NCBI GenBank assembly: GCA_014729315.1
Contig: WJKD01000936.1
Location: 1-7,237, forward strand
Reading direction: 5' to 3'
DNA: 7,237 nucleotides
DNA from: Promethearchaeota archaeon
Lineage (GTDB): Archaea; Asgardarchaeota; Lokiarchaeia; Sigynarchaeales; SOKP01
The translations under genes were made by a program, and so were the position numbers. Below, piece by piece: positions 1 to 6,573 of this stretch. The first letter of the stretch is position 1, and every line of letters starts with the position of its first letter. Below the pieces are notes generated by a model. The model was not told the origin of the DNA. It saw nothing but the letters and a program-made list of their open reading frames with translations, and did not search any database.

Positions 1-11
1 GTATTAGTAAG

Positions 12-17
12 GGTGAT
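12..17 (+). promoter_or_regulatory. Ribosome-binding site of the copper ATPase
   Basis: The hexamer GGTGAT matches the 3' part of the archaeal Shine-Dalgarno consensus AGGAGGTGAT. It lies 5 bases before the ATG at 23 and supports that start. The promoter of the gene is outside the window, because only 22 bases precede the start codon. Confidence 0.7.
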
Positions 18-22
18 AAAAT

Positions 23-3000
23 ATGGACAATCAATCAAATGAAAAAATTAAGATGAAGCTCGGAGGTATGACGTGTGCTTCTTGTGCCTTAAAAATAGAA
101 ACGAAAATTAAGGGGATGGAAGGAGTAAATAGCTCTGTTGTTAATTTTGCTAATGAAGAAGCTGTGGTAGATTACGACCCTAATAAAACCGATTATAACA
201 AGTTTAATAAAGCCATCAGAGATTTGGGCTACAAATCTTCGCTTTCTAAGATGGATATAAAAATAACAGAAGAAATATCTCCGGATCAGTTTAATGCTCT
301 GAGTTCACAAGTTTCTAATATAAAAGGTGTTCACGATGTTAGAAAAAATTACGAAGCGAAAAAATTATTTATAGAATTTAATGACCTCCAGATAGGAGAA
401 TCTCGATTATACTCAGAAATCAAAAATTTGGGATTTAAAATCGAAAAATCAGCCGGAGTGATAGACAAAGAAGTAGAGGCTCATAGAAACGAGATGCGTT
501 ATCGATTAAGAATTCTTACAATCTCTTTTATATTTACATTAATTATCACTCCTATTAGCTGGTTTGTACAACCTTCATTTACAAGAAACTTATTCTTATT
601 TTTTCTAGCTATAGCTAATTATGGTATAGCAGGATCCTTCTTTTTAACGGGAGCTTTTAAATCATTGAGAAACAAGTCAGCCAATATGGATGTCCTAGTC
701 GCCTTAGGAACTACTACTGCGTTGGTATATTCAATCTTAACGACCTTTTTAATATCTGGCAATACCTTTTACGAAGCAATGAGCATGATTTTATCTTTTC
801 TCTTAATCGGGAAATATTTTGAACATAAAACGAAAGGACAAACCTCAGAAGCAATTAAAAAATTAATAGGTTTACAACCTAAGACAGCAACTTTATTGAA
901 AGATGGTAAAGAAGTTGAGATCCCTATTGAAGAGATTGAAGTTGGAGATGTTCTCATTGTGAGACCAGGAGAGAAAATTCCGGTTGATGGAAAAATTGTT
1001 AAAGGTAAAACAAAAATTGACGAATCGATGATAACTGGAGAGAGTAAATACGTTAAAAAGCGAATAGAGGACGAAGTTATCGGAGCGACAGTTAATCAGA
1101 CAGGTCTTATTCATTTTAAAGCAGAAAAAATTGGAAAGGATACGCTATTACATCAAATTATTGACTTTGTTAAAGAAGCGCAAAGTAAAAAACCCGAAAA
1201 GCAAAAACTTGCTGACAAAGTTAGTAATTATTTTGTTCCTACCGTAGTCCTTATAGCTATTTCTGCGTTTCTTTTTTGGTACTTCATTATGGGAATAGGT
1301 TTAGAACTTTCTTTGCTTGTCTTTACTTCCATTGTAGTTATATCTTGTCCATGTGCTCTGGGCTTAGCAATTCCCACTGCAGTTATGGTTGGAACAGGCA
1401 AAGGCGCTGAAAATGGCATATTATTAAAGGGTGGAGATTCTTTAGAAGCAATAAATAATATAAATACAATTGTCTTTGATAAAACGGGTACTCTTACGGT
1501 AGGTAAGCCAAAAGTCACAACAATTTTTACTGAATTTGACTTGACTGGTAGAGGATTAAACGCAACGGAATTGCTTTATTTCGCAGGAAGCGCAGAATTA
1601 GGATCTGAACACACTATAGGCAACGCAATAGTAGAAGAAGCAAATCAGAGAGGGTTGAACTTAAGATCTCCCTCAGAATTTGAAGCTATACCAGGCAAAG
1701 GAATACTTGCCTCAATCGACGACAAGAGACTATTAATTGGTAACAAAAAGTTGATGAAAGACCGTGGATTATCAATAAAAGGCTTTTCATCCAAATACAA
1801 TGAGCTCCAGCAGAAAGGAATAACTACAATTCTTATTAGTGTTGATGATAAAATTAATGGTATCATTGGAATTTCTGATAAAATCAAAGAACAAGCGCCT
1901 TATGCTCTCAAAAAATTACGAGAAAAAGGGATTGATACATATATGCTTACCGGAGATAATCAACAAACTGCAATTAATATCGGAAAGGAGTTAGGTTTTA
2001 AAGAAAAACAAATACTCGCTGAAATTTTACCCAATGAGAAAGCACAGACAATTAAAAATTTACAAGAATCTAACGAAAATCGAATCGTAGGGATGGTAGG
2101 CGATGGAATAAACGATGCCCCTGCGTTAGCCCAAGCCGATGTCGGAATTGCCATAGGATCGGGGACTGATATAGCAATTGAAACTGCTGATATTGTTCTG
2201 ATGCGGGGAGATTTAAGAAATGTAGTAGCCGCTATTAATCTTTCAGAAAAAACCTATAAAAAAATGGTTACCAACTTAATGTGGGCCTTTATTTATAACA
2301 TAATTGGAATACCTATTGCGGCAGGACTTCTCTATGGAATAACAGGATATTTTCTCCCACCTTATTTAGCTGCGGTATTTATGGCTTTAAGTTCGATCTC
2401 TGTAGTGACAAACGCATTATTGTTAAAACGATACGATCCCAAGACTCCACAACAAATCGAAGAAGAGCGACTATTAAAATCAGAGGAGACTGTAATAGAT
2501 CCTATTTGTGGGATGGATATATTACCTGGGAAATCTATTGAATACGAATACGAAGAAAAAAAGTATTACTTTTGTAGTCCTAATTGCGAAAAAGAGTTTA
2601 AGCGTAATCCAGATAAATACAAAAACTTTGAGAACATCGATCCGAAACTTATGCACAAAGATACCAAAGATGAGGATTTAGTTGAAGATCCGGTTTGCGG
2701 AATGAAAGGAAAATCAGAAACTTGGACTAAATATGAATACGAAGGAAGTGATTATTATTTCTGTAGTAATCATTGTGTTGAAAAATTTAAAGAGGAGCCA
2801 GAAAAATATATCTACGATAAAAATGAAAAACCTATAGAAAATCAAAGGGACCTAAAGAAGGATAAAGATGATACAGTTGAGAAGAGAGTTTTAACATGTC
2901 AAAAGTGTGATTATATAGAGGAAATTCCCACCCATTGCGGTAAACCAATGCACAAAGAGGGAAGTCAACTAGTATGCTGGATGGGGGCTGAATGTGGTGC

Positions 3001-3274
3001 GCAACCGATTCCAGAACATCACGATAAGCCAATGATAATTAAAAATTTAAAAAATAGCAATAAAAAAAAGAATTATAAAAAGTCAAAAAAGGAGGAAAAT
3101 GAAAAAATGAAAAAACTGGTCTGTTCAGAATGTGGTGAAGAAATGGAAATCCCTAAACATTGTGGAAAACCGATGCATAAAGAGGGAAATCAACTAGTAT
3201 GCTGGATGGGGGCTGAATGTGGTGCGCAACCGATTCCAGAGCATCACGGGAAAGCTATGGAAATAGTTGAATAA
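23..3274 (+). CDS. copA: Cu(I)-exporting P1B-type ATPase with a C-terminal YHS-YHS and double Cys/His/Met module array
   Basis: This is a membrane pump that uses ATP to export monovalent copper from the cytosol. Seen in the 1083 residues: an N-terminal HMA domain with GMTCASC (15-21); a second HMA-like fold (about 77-141) with no CxxC; membrane segments near 162-182, 189-212, 222-245, 249-267, 404-424, 429-457, 750-771 and 780-802; actuator TGES (338-341); CPC (442-444); phosphorylation site DKTGT (D486); TGDN (643-646); and GDGIND (693-698). The CPC, YN (758-759) and MxxSS (787-791) signatures are those known for the Cu(I) P1B-1 subgroup. The usual nucleotide-binding His-Pro is His530-Thr531 here. 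After residue 803 come two YHS domains (about 824-869 with C829, C851, C855; about 887-930 with C892, C914, C918). Two Cys/His/Met modules follow (about 955-1004 and 1029-1083), joined by a Lys-rich linker. CopA proteins usually end soon after the last membrane helix, so this tail of about 280 residues is extra. The start is supported by GGTGAT at 12-17. Confidence 0.95.
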   Translation: MDNQSNEKIKMKLGGMTCASCALKIETKIKGMEGVNSSVVNFANEEAVVDYDPNKTDYNKFNKAIRDLGYKSSLSKMDIKITEEISPDQFNALSSQVSNIKGVHDVRKNYEAKKLFIEFNDLQIGESRLYSEIKNLGFKIEKSAGVIDKEVEAHRNEMRYRLRILTISFIFTLIITPISWFVQPSFTRNLFLFFLAIANYGIAGSFFLTGAFKSLRNKSANMDVLVALGTTTALVYSILTTFLISGNTFYEAMSMILSFLLIGKYFEHKTKGQTSEAIKKLIGLQPKTATLLKDGKEVEIPIEEIEVGDVLIVRPGEKIPVDGKIVKGKTKIDESMITGESKYVKKRIEDEVIGATVNQTGLIHFKAEKIGKDTLLHQIIDFVKEAQSKKPEKQKLADKVSNYFVPTVVLIAISAFLFWYFIMGIGLELSLLVFTSIVVISCPCALGLAIPTAVMVGTGKGAENGILLKGGDSLEAINNINTIVFDKTGTLTVGKPKVTTIFTEFDLTGRGLNATELLYFAGSAELGSEHTIGNAIVEEANQRGLNLRSPSEFEAIPGKGILASIDDKRLLIGNKKLMKDRGLSIKGFSSKYNELQQKGITTILISVDDKINGIIGISDKIKEQAPYALKKLREKGIDTYMLTGDNQQTAINIGKELGFKEKQILAEILPNEKAQTIKNLQESNENRIVGMVGDGINDAPALAQADVGIAIGSGTDIAIETADIVLMRGDLRNVVAAINLSEKTYKKMVTNLMWAFIYNIIGIPIAAGLLYGITGYFLPPYLAAVFMALSSISVVTNALLLKRYDPKTPQQIEEERLLKSEETVIDPICGMDILPGKSIEYEYEEKKYYFCSPNCEKEFKRNPDKYKNFENIDPKLMHKDTKDEDLVEDPVCGMKGKSETWTKYEYEGSDYYFCSNHCVEKFKEEPEKYIYDKNEKPIENQRDLKKDKDDTVEKRVLTCQKCDYIEEIPTHCGKPMHKEGSQLVCWMGAECGAQPIPEHHDKPMIIKNLKNSNKKKNYKKSKKEENEKMKKLVCSECGEEMEIPKHCGKPMHKEGNQLVCWMGAECGAQPIPEHHGKAMEIVE
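2942..3023 (+). repeat. Direct repeat, copy 1, in the C-terminal module of copA
   Basis: This is the first copy of an 82-bp direct repeat whose partner is at 3167-3248, an offset of 225 bp or exactly 75 codons. By eye 78 of 82 positions agree; mismatches are at 2947, 2953, 2964 and 3016, and only the one at 2964 changes an amino acid (Ser/Asn). The stretch 2965-3015 (51 bp) is identical to 3190-3240. Sequence on the 5' side, around the CxxC, is clearly more diverged. Confidence 0.9.
3090..3109 (+). promoter_or_regulatory. Internal Shine-Dalgarno and in-frame ATG inside copA
   Basis: AGGAGG at 3090-3095 is followed by an ATG at 3107-3109 in the copA reading frame, 11 bases after the motif. 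A closer ATG at 3099 is out of frame and meets a stop after two more codons. The arrangement resembles the front of a free-standing archaeal gene. It could drive separate synthesis of the last 55 residues of the ATPase as a small metal-binding protein. The spacing is a little longer than at 12-23 or 3308-3322, so internal initiation is a possibility rather than a firm call. Confidence 0.45.
3107..3274 (+). other. Possible internally initiated 55-residue Cys/His/Met protein, in frame with the copA 3' end
   Basis: Starting at the internal ATG, codons 1029-1083 of copA would give a complete module by themselves: C-x2-C (1034, 1037), HCGKPM (1046-1051), C-x5-C (1060, 1066) and EHHGKAM (1073-1079). 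Its length and start context are like those of the true stand-alone relative immediately downstream (58 residues). The region is certainly translated as the ATPase tail if copA is intact. Whether it is also made alone, or was once a separate gene, cannot be settled from sequence. Confidence 0.35.
3167..3248 (+). repeat. Direct repeat, copy 2, in the C-terminal module of copA
   Basis: This is the second copy of the repeat at 2942-3023. It includes the 51-bp identical block 3190-3240 and encodes most of the last Cys/His/Met module of the ATPase. Near-absence of synonymous differences points to a recent duplication or to gene conversion between the copies. Confidence 0.9.
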
Positions 3275-3276
3275 TC

Positions 3277-3298
3277 TTTTGTAGAAATAATTACAAAA
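3277..3298 (+). repeat. Inverted repeat between copA and the small metal-binding gene
   Basis: TTTTGTA (3277-3283) and TACAAAA (3292-3298) form a perfect 7-bp inverted repeat around an 8-base spacer, beginning 3 bases after the copA stop. It could be an mRNA hairpin that protects or separates the two cistrons, or a protein-binding site. The arms are mostly A-T, so chance is also possible. Confidence 0.4.
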
Positions 3299-3307
3299 AC
3301 AACAAAT

Positions 3308-3317
3308 AGGAGTTGAT
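3308..3317 (+). promoter_or_regulatory. Strong ribosome-binding site that fixes the start of the small gene
   Basis: AGGAGTTGAT matches the archaeal consensus AGGAGGTGAT at 9 of 10 positions and sits 4 bases before the ATG at 3322. An in-frame TTG at 3313 lies inside this motif and so cannot be the start. Confidence 0.75.
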
Positions 3318-3321
3318 AAAG

Positions 3322-3498
3322 ATGAGTAAACTAAAGTGTGCAAATTGTGGGAATCCAATTGATACCCTCCCAAGTCATTGCGGGCAGGATATGATATATA
3401 ATGAAAAGACTAATCAGATGGAATGTTATATGGGTTCGGAGTGCGGGTATATGGAATTGGATAAATTATTATGCGAAAGTTGTAAAAGCAAATGTTAA
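3322..3498 (+). CDS. Small Cys-rich metal-binding protein related to the CopA C-terminal module
   Basis: This 58-residue soluble protein has eight cysteines: C6, C9, C20, C35, C41, C51, C54 and C58. The order C-x2-C, then SHCGQDM (18-24), then C-YMGSE-C (35-41) matches the two modules at the end of the upstream ATPase (C-x2-C, HCGKPM, C-WMGAE-C). The end differs: the ATPase modules finish with EHHxKxM, while this protein finishes with C-x2-C-x3-C. It lies 47 bp after copA on the same strand with a strong ribosome-binding site, so co-transcription is likely. A Cu(I) or zinc carrier, buffer or sensor serving the pump is inferred from the ligands and neighbourhood. No named family was recognised. 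Its TAA overlaps the stop of the convergent membrane-protein gene by 4 bp. Confidence 0.85.
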   Translation: MSKLKCANCGNPIDTLPSHCGQDMIYNEKTNQMECYMGSECGYMELDKLLCESCKSKC

Positions 3499-5975
3499 TT
3501 TTTTTTATCTATTTTTTTTATTTCTTTTTTTTTTAAGAGCCTAATTATCCTATTTAACTTATTTCTTGGCGGATATTGTTTACGATATTTTTTATAGGAA
3601 TCGTAGCGTTGAGTCAAATAAATAAACAGTTCCTTCCAAGCTTTTTGTGTCTCTGTATTTTTTGCAATTTTTCTCTCGATGTGTGTTAATAACGCTTTAT
3701 CTTTTTTATGATTAAGATATGAGATATATCTTTTAGTAACTTTCACCTTTACTAGTCTATAATCATCAGGTCTAAAATTCATCAAAGCACTATTTAAGTC
3801 GTCGTCAGCGATGGGAAAGAATTGTATTCTTTTATCTTCTCGTTCTTTGGGGTTTTGAATTAGCTTTAATTCTAAATCGCTCCTGTTTAGTCTTTCTAAA
3901 ATAGGATAAATATCTCCTGCGCTTATTCTCGTTTGAAGACTTATTTGGTTCACGATTTCTGATACCGGGTATCTATAATCGGGGTATTGTTCGTCATTCT
4001 CAATGCGATATCTATATTCCTTTTTTAAGATCTCTAAAATTTGATTTTTTAGGCCTTCTGGGAGATCTTTTTTAAATGAAATTTGTCTTCTCTGTTGTTG
4101 TCTTTCTTCGATTTCTTTTCTTTCATCCAGCTTTTTCTTCTTGTAGTCTGAAGCTAGAGACGCCATAAGTTTATCAGAAGCCTTTTCAGAATCGATATTC
4201 TTTCTTACTTCTAAAGCTTCAGATTTCTTAGACGACATTGCTTCTACCAATTTTTGAGAAAGAAATTTCTTCGCTTTTTTTTCGGCAATGTCTTTCTTCT
4301 GAAATTGTTCAGTTACCGAGAGAAAATCTACAATCATGACAGCTCTTCCGTGTTGGTCTATCTGTCTTTTCAGTACCATATCAACCTCTTGTTTTTCGAT
4401 AGTTCTAATCATATTATATATACTAGCTTTGGAGAGATGAGTTGCCTTTATTAATTCTCTTTCAATAATTTCAATCGGAAATGGTTCTCCTCTTCGAATA
4501 TATTCGCTTGTAATTATTCTATAAATTTTATCTCTTGTTTGTTCTTCCTTCTTTACTGTTTCTTTTTGTAACCTCATAAACATTGATGTTTCGTGAGGTT
4601 TTGCATAATAGACTAAGAGAGTAACTCCAATAAACACAATCATTATAACTGAAATAATATATTTATCAGCCATTAATATTGTTCCCAATAGAGTAATCTC
4701 TTGGTTTTGGATTTGACTCGCAAGCGTAAAACTTGTTAAAGTCTGAGCAAATACACATCCCAAGAAAAAAACAATTAATCCGTCCTGTTTAAAGAATAGA
4801 ACTTGCCATTCAAAGGTTTGTCCAAGTTTTACAATAATTCTATATAGAAAGATCATTGAAATTCCGAATTGTAAAGCGAATAAGTAGGTTAATGTGGCAC
4901 TCGATGCTCCCACTGTTTCTCTCAGAGAACTTATAAATTCGGGTCTTAATATCAAGAAGATTGAAACTTGAAAAATCTGAAAGAAAAAGATTAACAAAAC
5001 CATTAAAGAAAAAGTGAAATTATCAAAAACTCCTGCTCTTCTTGTTTCGGCTTTTCTTCTTGTCGTTATAAGTTCAAAAACAATAAATACAAATGTCAAT
5101 ACCAAACTGAAGTATATTAGAGGCATAATCACTCTCATCTCTAAATTGTAGACTTTGATAGCACCTTGAGGATCTTCGGGTTCAAAAAATTCTAAGGCAA
5201 CAAATACTAGCACACTTCGGTACATTAGTGAGATCAAAACAAGAGCAGCCATTATTAAGAAAGGTAAGATAAAAGCTATGGCATATCTGAAAGAAGAATA
5301 TTTTGAGATAAATTTTGCCTCGATTTTAGTAGATATTTTTCTGGAGAGAGTATAAAATCGTATGGAAAGCAAAATTAGCCAAATCATGGACAAAAATAAG
5401 AAGAAACTCACTAAGTTAAATGTTGTAGAAATAATCAGAAATAAAATAGTCCAACCTCCAATTATTCCCGCATAAACTAATGATTGTTTAAGTATTGTAT
5501 TTCCTCCGAAAACAAACAAGCGAAATTTATCAATACTAAACAAAAATGAAATTGTAATAAAAAATAATAAAATAGCTGTTGCAAATTCAAAGGGATTACC
5601 AAACATTATTATTCTAAAGATTAGATTATTAGGATCGTTTATTCCTAAAATTAACATAAACGAGAAGAATACAAATAGTAAATAAACTCCAAGAAATTTT
5701 TTACTGAAAGCAAAAGATTTTGGTGGTTCCTTTCCCTGTATTGTTATTTTTGGTCTGAAAATATAGTTCTTTATCTTTTTAAGGGTTGGCTCTAACTTTT
5801 TTTCCATTCTCTTAGAAAGCGTGCCTACTTTTCTTCCGGCAGTTTTAACCTTTGCTTGGGTACGATCTTTAATCGATTTTTTTGTCGTCCCTTCTTTTGG
5901 AGGCTTAATAGTTTTTATTTCTAATTTCTTCTTATGATCCTTTGAATTTACTACTTTTTTACTTTTTTCTGGCAT
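3495..5975 (-). CDS. Polytopic membrane protein with two C-terminal winged-helix-like regions, family unknown
   Basis: I do not recognise this 826-residue protein. Residues 1-75 are very Lys-rich and probably cytosolic. About ten hydrophobic segments follow, near 94-112, 130-147, 165-183, 187-206, 231-251, 283-304, 319-344, 358-383, 397-420 and 433-457. The remaining 370 residues are soluble. Residues about 481-555 look like a winged helix, with a putative recognition helix LSKASIYNMIRTIEK (514-528) and a wing around 534-550. A charged helical stretch (555-632) has Lys/Glu/Gln-rich runs. A second winged-helix-like region lies at about 640-725, with helix ISAGDIYPILERLNR (684-698). A basic tail ends the protein. 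This design suggests a membrane-tethered DNA-binding or protein-interaction factor; that role is inference. An even helix number would place both ends in the cytosol. The ATG at 5973-5975 has only a weak AGGA upstream but a TATA-like element at a suitable distance. The gene converges on the copper operon, which gives no functional link. Confidence 0.85.
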   Translation of the reverse strand: MPEKSKKVVNSKDHKKKLEIKTIKPPKEGTTKKSIKDRTQAKVKTAGRKVGTLSKRMEKKLEPTLKKIKNYIFRPKITIQGKEPPKSFAFSKKFLGVYLLFVFFSFMLILGINDPNNLIFRIIMFGNPFEFATAILLFFITISFLFSIDKFRLFVFGGNTILKQSLVYAGIIGGWTILFLIISTTFNLVSFFLFLSMIWLILLSIRFYTLSRKISTKIEAKFISKYSSFRYAIAFILPFLIMAALVLISLMYRSVLVFVALEFFEPEDPQGAIKVYNLEMRVIMPLIYFSLVLTFVFIVFELITTRRKAETRRAGVFDNFTFSLMVLLIFFFQIFQVSIFLILRPEFISSLRETVGASSATLTYLFALQFGISMIFLYRIIVKLGQTFEWQVLFFKQDGLIVFFLGCVFAQTLTSFTLASQIQNQEITLLGTILMADKYIISVIMIVFIGVTLLVYYAKPHETSMFMRLQKETVKKEEQTRDKIYRIITSEYIRRGEPFPIEIIERELIKATHLSKASIYNMIRTIEKQEVDMVLKRQIDQHGRAVMIVDFLSVTEQFQKKDIAEKKAKKFLSQKLVEAMSSKKSEALEVRKNIDSEKASDKLMASLASDYKKKKLDERKEIEERQQQRRQISFKKDLPEGLKNQILEILKKEYRYRIENDEQYPDYRYPVSEIVNQISLQTRISAGDIYPILERLNRSDLELKLIQNPKEREDKRIQFFPIADDDLNSALMNFRPDDYRLVKVKVTKRYISYLNHKKDKALLTHIERKIAKNTETQKAWKELFIYLTQRYDSYKKYRKQYPPRNKLNRIIRLLKKKEIKKIDKKN
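3499..3534 (+). terminator. Oligo-T terminator of the copper operon
   Basis: Directly after the stop at 3498 come three T runs: 3499-3506 (8 T), 3512-3519 (8 T) and 3525-3534 (10 T). No GC-rich hairpin precedes them. Archaeal RNA polymerase is known to terminate at oligo-T in the non-template strand, so this is a good terminator for the + strand genes. The same bases encode the Lys-rich C-terminus of the opposite gene. Confidence 0.7.
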
Positions 5976-6010
5976 AATTCCTATTAATTAGACAACCCAA
6001 CTTAAAAGTA

Positions 6011-6022
6011 CGCTATATATTC
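6011..6022 (-). promoter_or_regulatory. TATA-like promoter element of the 826-residue membrane protein gene
   Basis: Read on the minus strand the sequence is GAATATATAGCG. It is centred about 40 bases upstream of the ATG at 5975, which would put the transcription start near 5985-5992 and leave a short leader of roughly 10 to 17 bases. The surrounding spacer is AT-rich, so the match is suggestive only. Confidence 0.45.
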
Positions 6023-6073
6023 TATGAGGTAAAAGATCTTAATAAAAATATTGTTCTAATTTGTTTTTAAATT

Positions 6074-6102
6074 TTATTTATATTGATAGAATATTTAAAT
6101 AA
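6074..6102. repeat. Imperfect AT-only inverted repeat in the divergent spacer
   Basis: TTATTTATATT (6074-6084) faces AATATTTAAATAA (6090-6102) across a 5-base spacer; the right arm has two extra A-T bases. It lies midway between the divergent genes and could be an operator. Because both arms are pure A/T in an AT-rich spacer, chance is a serious alternative. Confidence 0.25.
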
Positions 6103-6135
6103 AAAATTACATGTATTTTGTATCTCAACGACTTT

Positions 6136-6209
6136 GTGTTAATGCATAATAAGCTAATAGTCGCACTTTTAGTGATAATTTTTAAAAATGTTCTTTGATA
6201 AGTGTTAAT
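6136..6209 (+). repeat. Three short direct repeats GTGTTAAT / GTGATAAT / GTGTTAAT
   Basis: The octamer occurs at 6136-6143 and 6202-6209 exactly, and with one change at 6172-6179, so the starts are 36 and 30 bp apart. All lie upstream of the 92-residue gene at 6247. They could be regulator-binding sites in the divergent control region, but the motif is short and AT-rich. Confidence 0.25.
6179..6190 (+). promoter_or_regulatory. Weak TATA-like element upstream of the 92-residue gene
   Basis: The sequence TTTTTAAAAATG, about 57 to 68 bases before the ATG at 6247, is the most TATA-like stretch that would leave a leader of roughly 30 bases. An alternative at 6206-6215 (TTAATTAAAT) would give nearly leaderless mRNA. 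That would agree with the lack of any Shine-Dalgarno motif before 6247. I cannot choose between them. Confidence 0.2.
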
Positions 6210-6246
6210 TAAATAGAAATAACATGAAGTATCAAATAGAATAGAA

Positions 6247-6525
6247 ATGACGAATGAAAAAAATCTCGATAAAAAGAAGTTGATTGAATTAACAAGGAAA
6301 GCAATTGAAATTTTATGCGAAAAGAGTTTGAGTCAAGTAGTAGTACTTTCCTCTTATAAAATAAATTCAGTATTGAAAGAGAACTTTGGGATAGATGTAA
6401 AAGTCGATAAATTAGGAAGAATATTGAGTTCCATCGCAAGAAAGAATAAATTAAAAAGGTTAAGCACTAATATCCCGAAATATAAATTAAAAATATCAAA
6501 CTTTGCCGCACTTAAATTTTTCTAA
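6247..6525 (+). CDS. Small basic protein, possible winged-helix DNA-binding protein
   Basis: This 92-residue protein belongs to no family I can name. It appears to have an amphipathic helix (9-28), a short strand or turn with SSYKINSVLKENFG (35-48), a candidate recognition helix VDKLGRILSSIARKN (53-67), and a basic stretch KLKRLSTNIPKYKL (68-81) that could form a wing. The helix order and basic character fit a small winged-helix regulator, but this is inference from pattern alone. No ribosome-binding motif precedes the ATG at 6247; the adjacent upstream bases are AT-rich, so the mRNA may be leaderless or the leader weak. The gene is divergent from the membrane protein gene and convergent with the coiled-coil gene, so it is probably transcribed alone. 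Confidence 0.65.
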   Translation: MTNEKNLDKKKLIELTRKAIEILCEKSLSQVVVLSSYKINSVLKENFGIDVKVDKLGRILSSIARKNKLKRLSTNIPKYKLKISNFAALKFF

Positions 6526-6540
6526 GTCATTCGACAATAT

Positions 6541-6562
6541 TTCTTCAAATTTTATTGAAGAA
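6541..6562. terminator. Perfect inverted repeat in the convergent gap, possible two-way terminator
   Basis: TTCTTCAA (6541-6548) and TTGAAGAA (6555-6562) form a perfect 8-bp stem around the 6-base loop ATTTTA. It is placed between the stops of two convergent genes (6525 and 6574), where a bidirectional termination or 3'-end stability element would be expected. No long T run follows on either strand, so termination by this hairpin alone is uncertain. Confidence 0.4.
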
Positions 6563-6573
6563 TAGTTATATTC

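Noticed and set aside
769..3032. Several minus-strand open frames of 62 to 96 codons inside copA
   Set aside because: They are antisense to a well-conserved ATPase, have no recognisable protein character and no start signals.
3099..3110. ATG at 3099 directly after AGGAGG
   Set aside because: It is out of frame with copA, is followed by a stop after two more codons, and is too close to the Shine-Dalgarno motif.
2942..3248. CRISPR array or mobile-element repeat
   Set aside because: Only two copies exist, both in frame within one coding region and encoding the same protein module. No spacer series, transposase or terminal repeats are present.
3313..3321. TTG at 3313 as the start of the small Cys-rich gene
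   Set aside because: It lies within the Shine-Dalgarno sequence AGGAGTTGAT, leaving no spacing. The ATG at 3322 has ideal spacing.
3499..3534. Bacterial-type intrinsic terminator
   Set aside because: There is no stable GC-rich stem before the T runs; the oligo-T alone fits archaeal termination.
4254..4454. Plus-strand open frame of 66 codons inside the membrane-protein gene
   Set aside because: It lies opposite the soluble region of the 826-residue protein and has a composition expected of a complement of Lys/Glu-rich codons.
6209..6439. Minus-strand open frame of 76 codons overlapping the 92-residue gene
   Set aside because: It overlaps the better-looking plus-strand gene and spacer, and its translation is a Phe/Leu/Ser-rich shadow without motifs.
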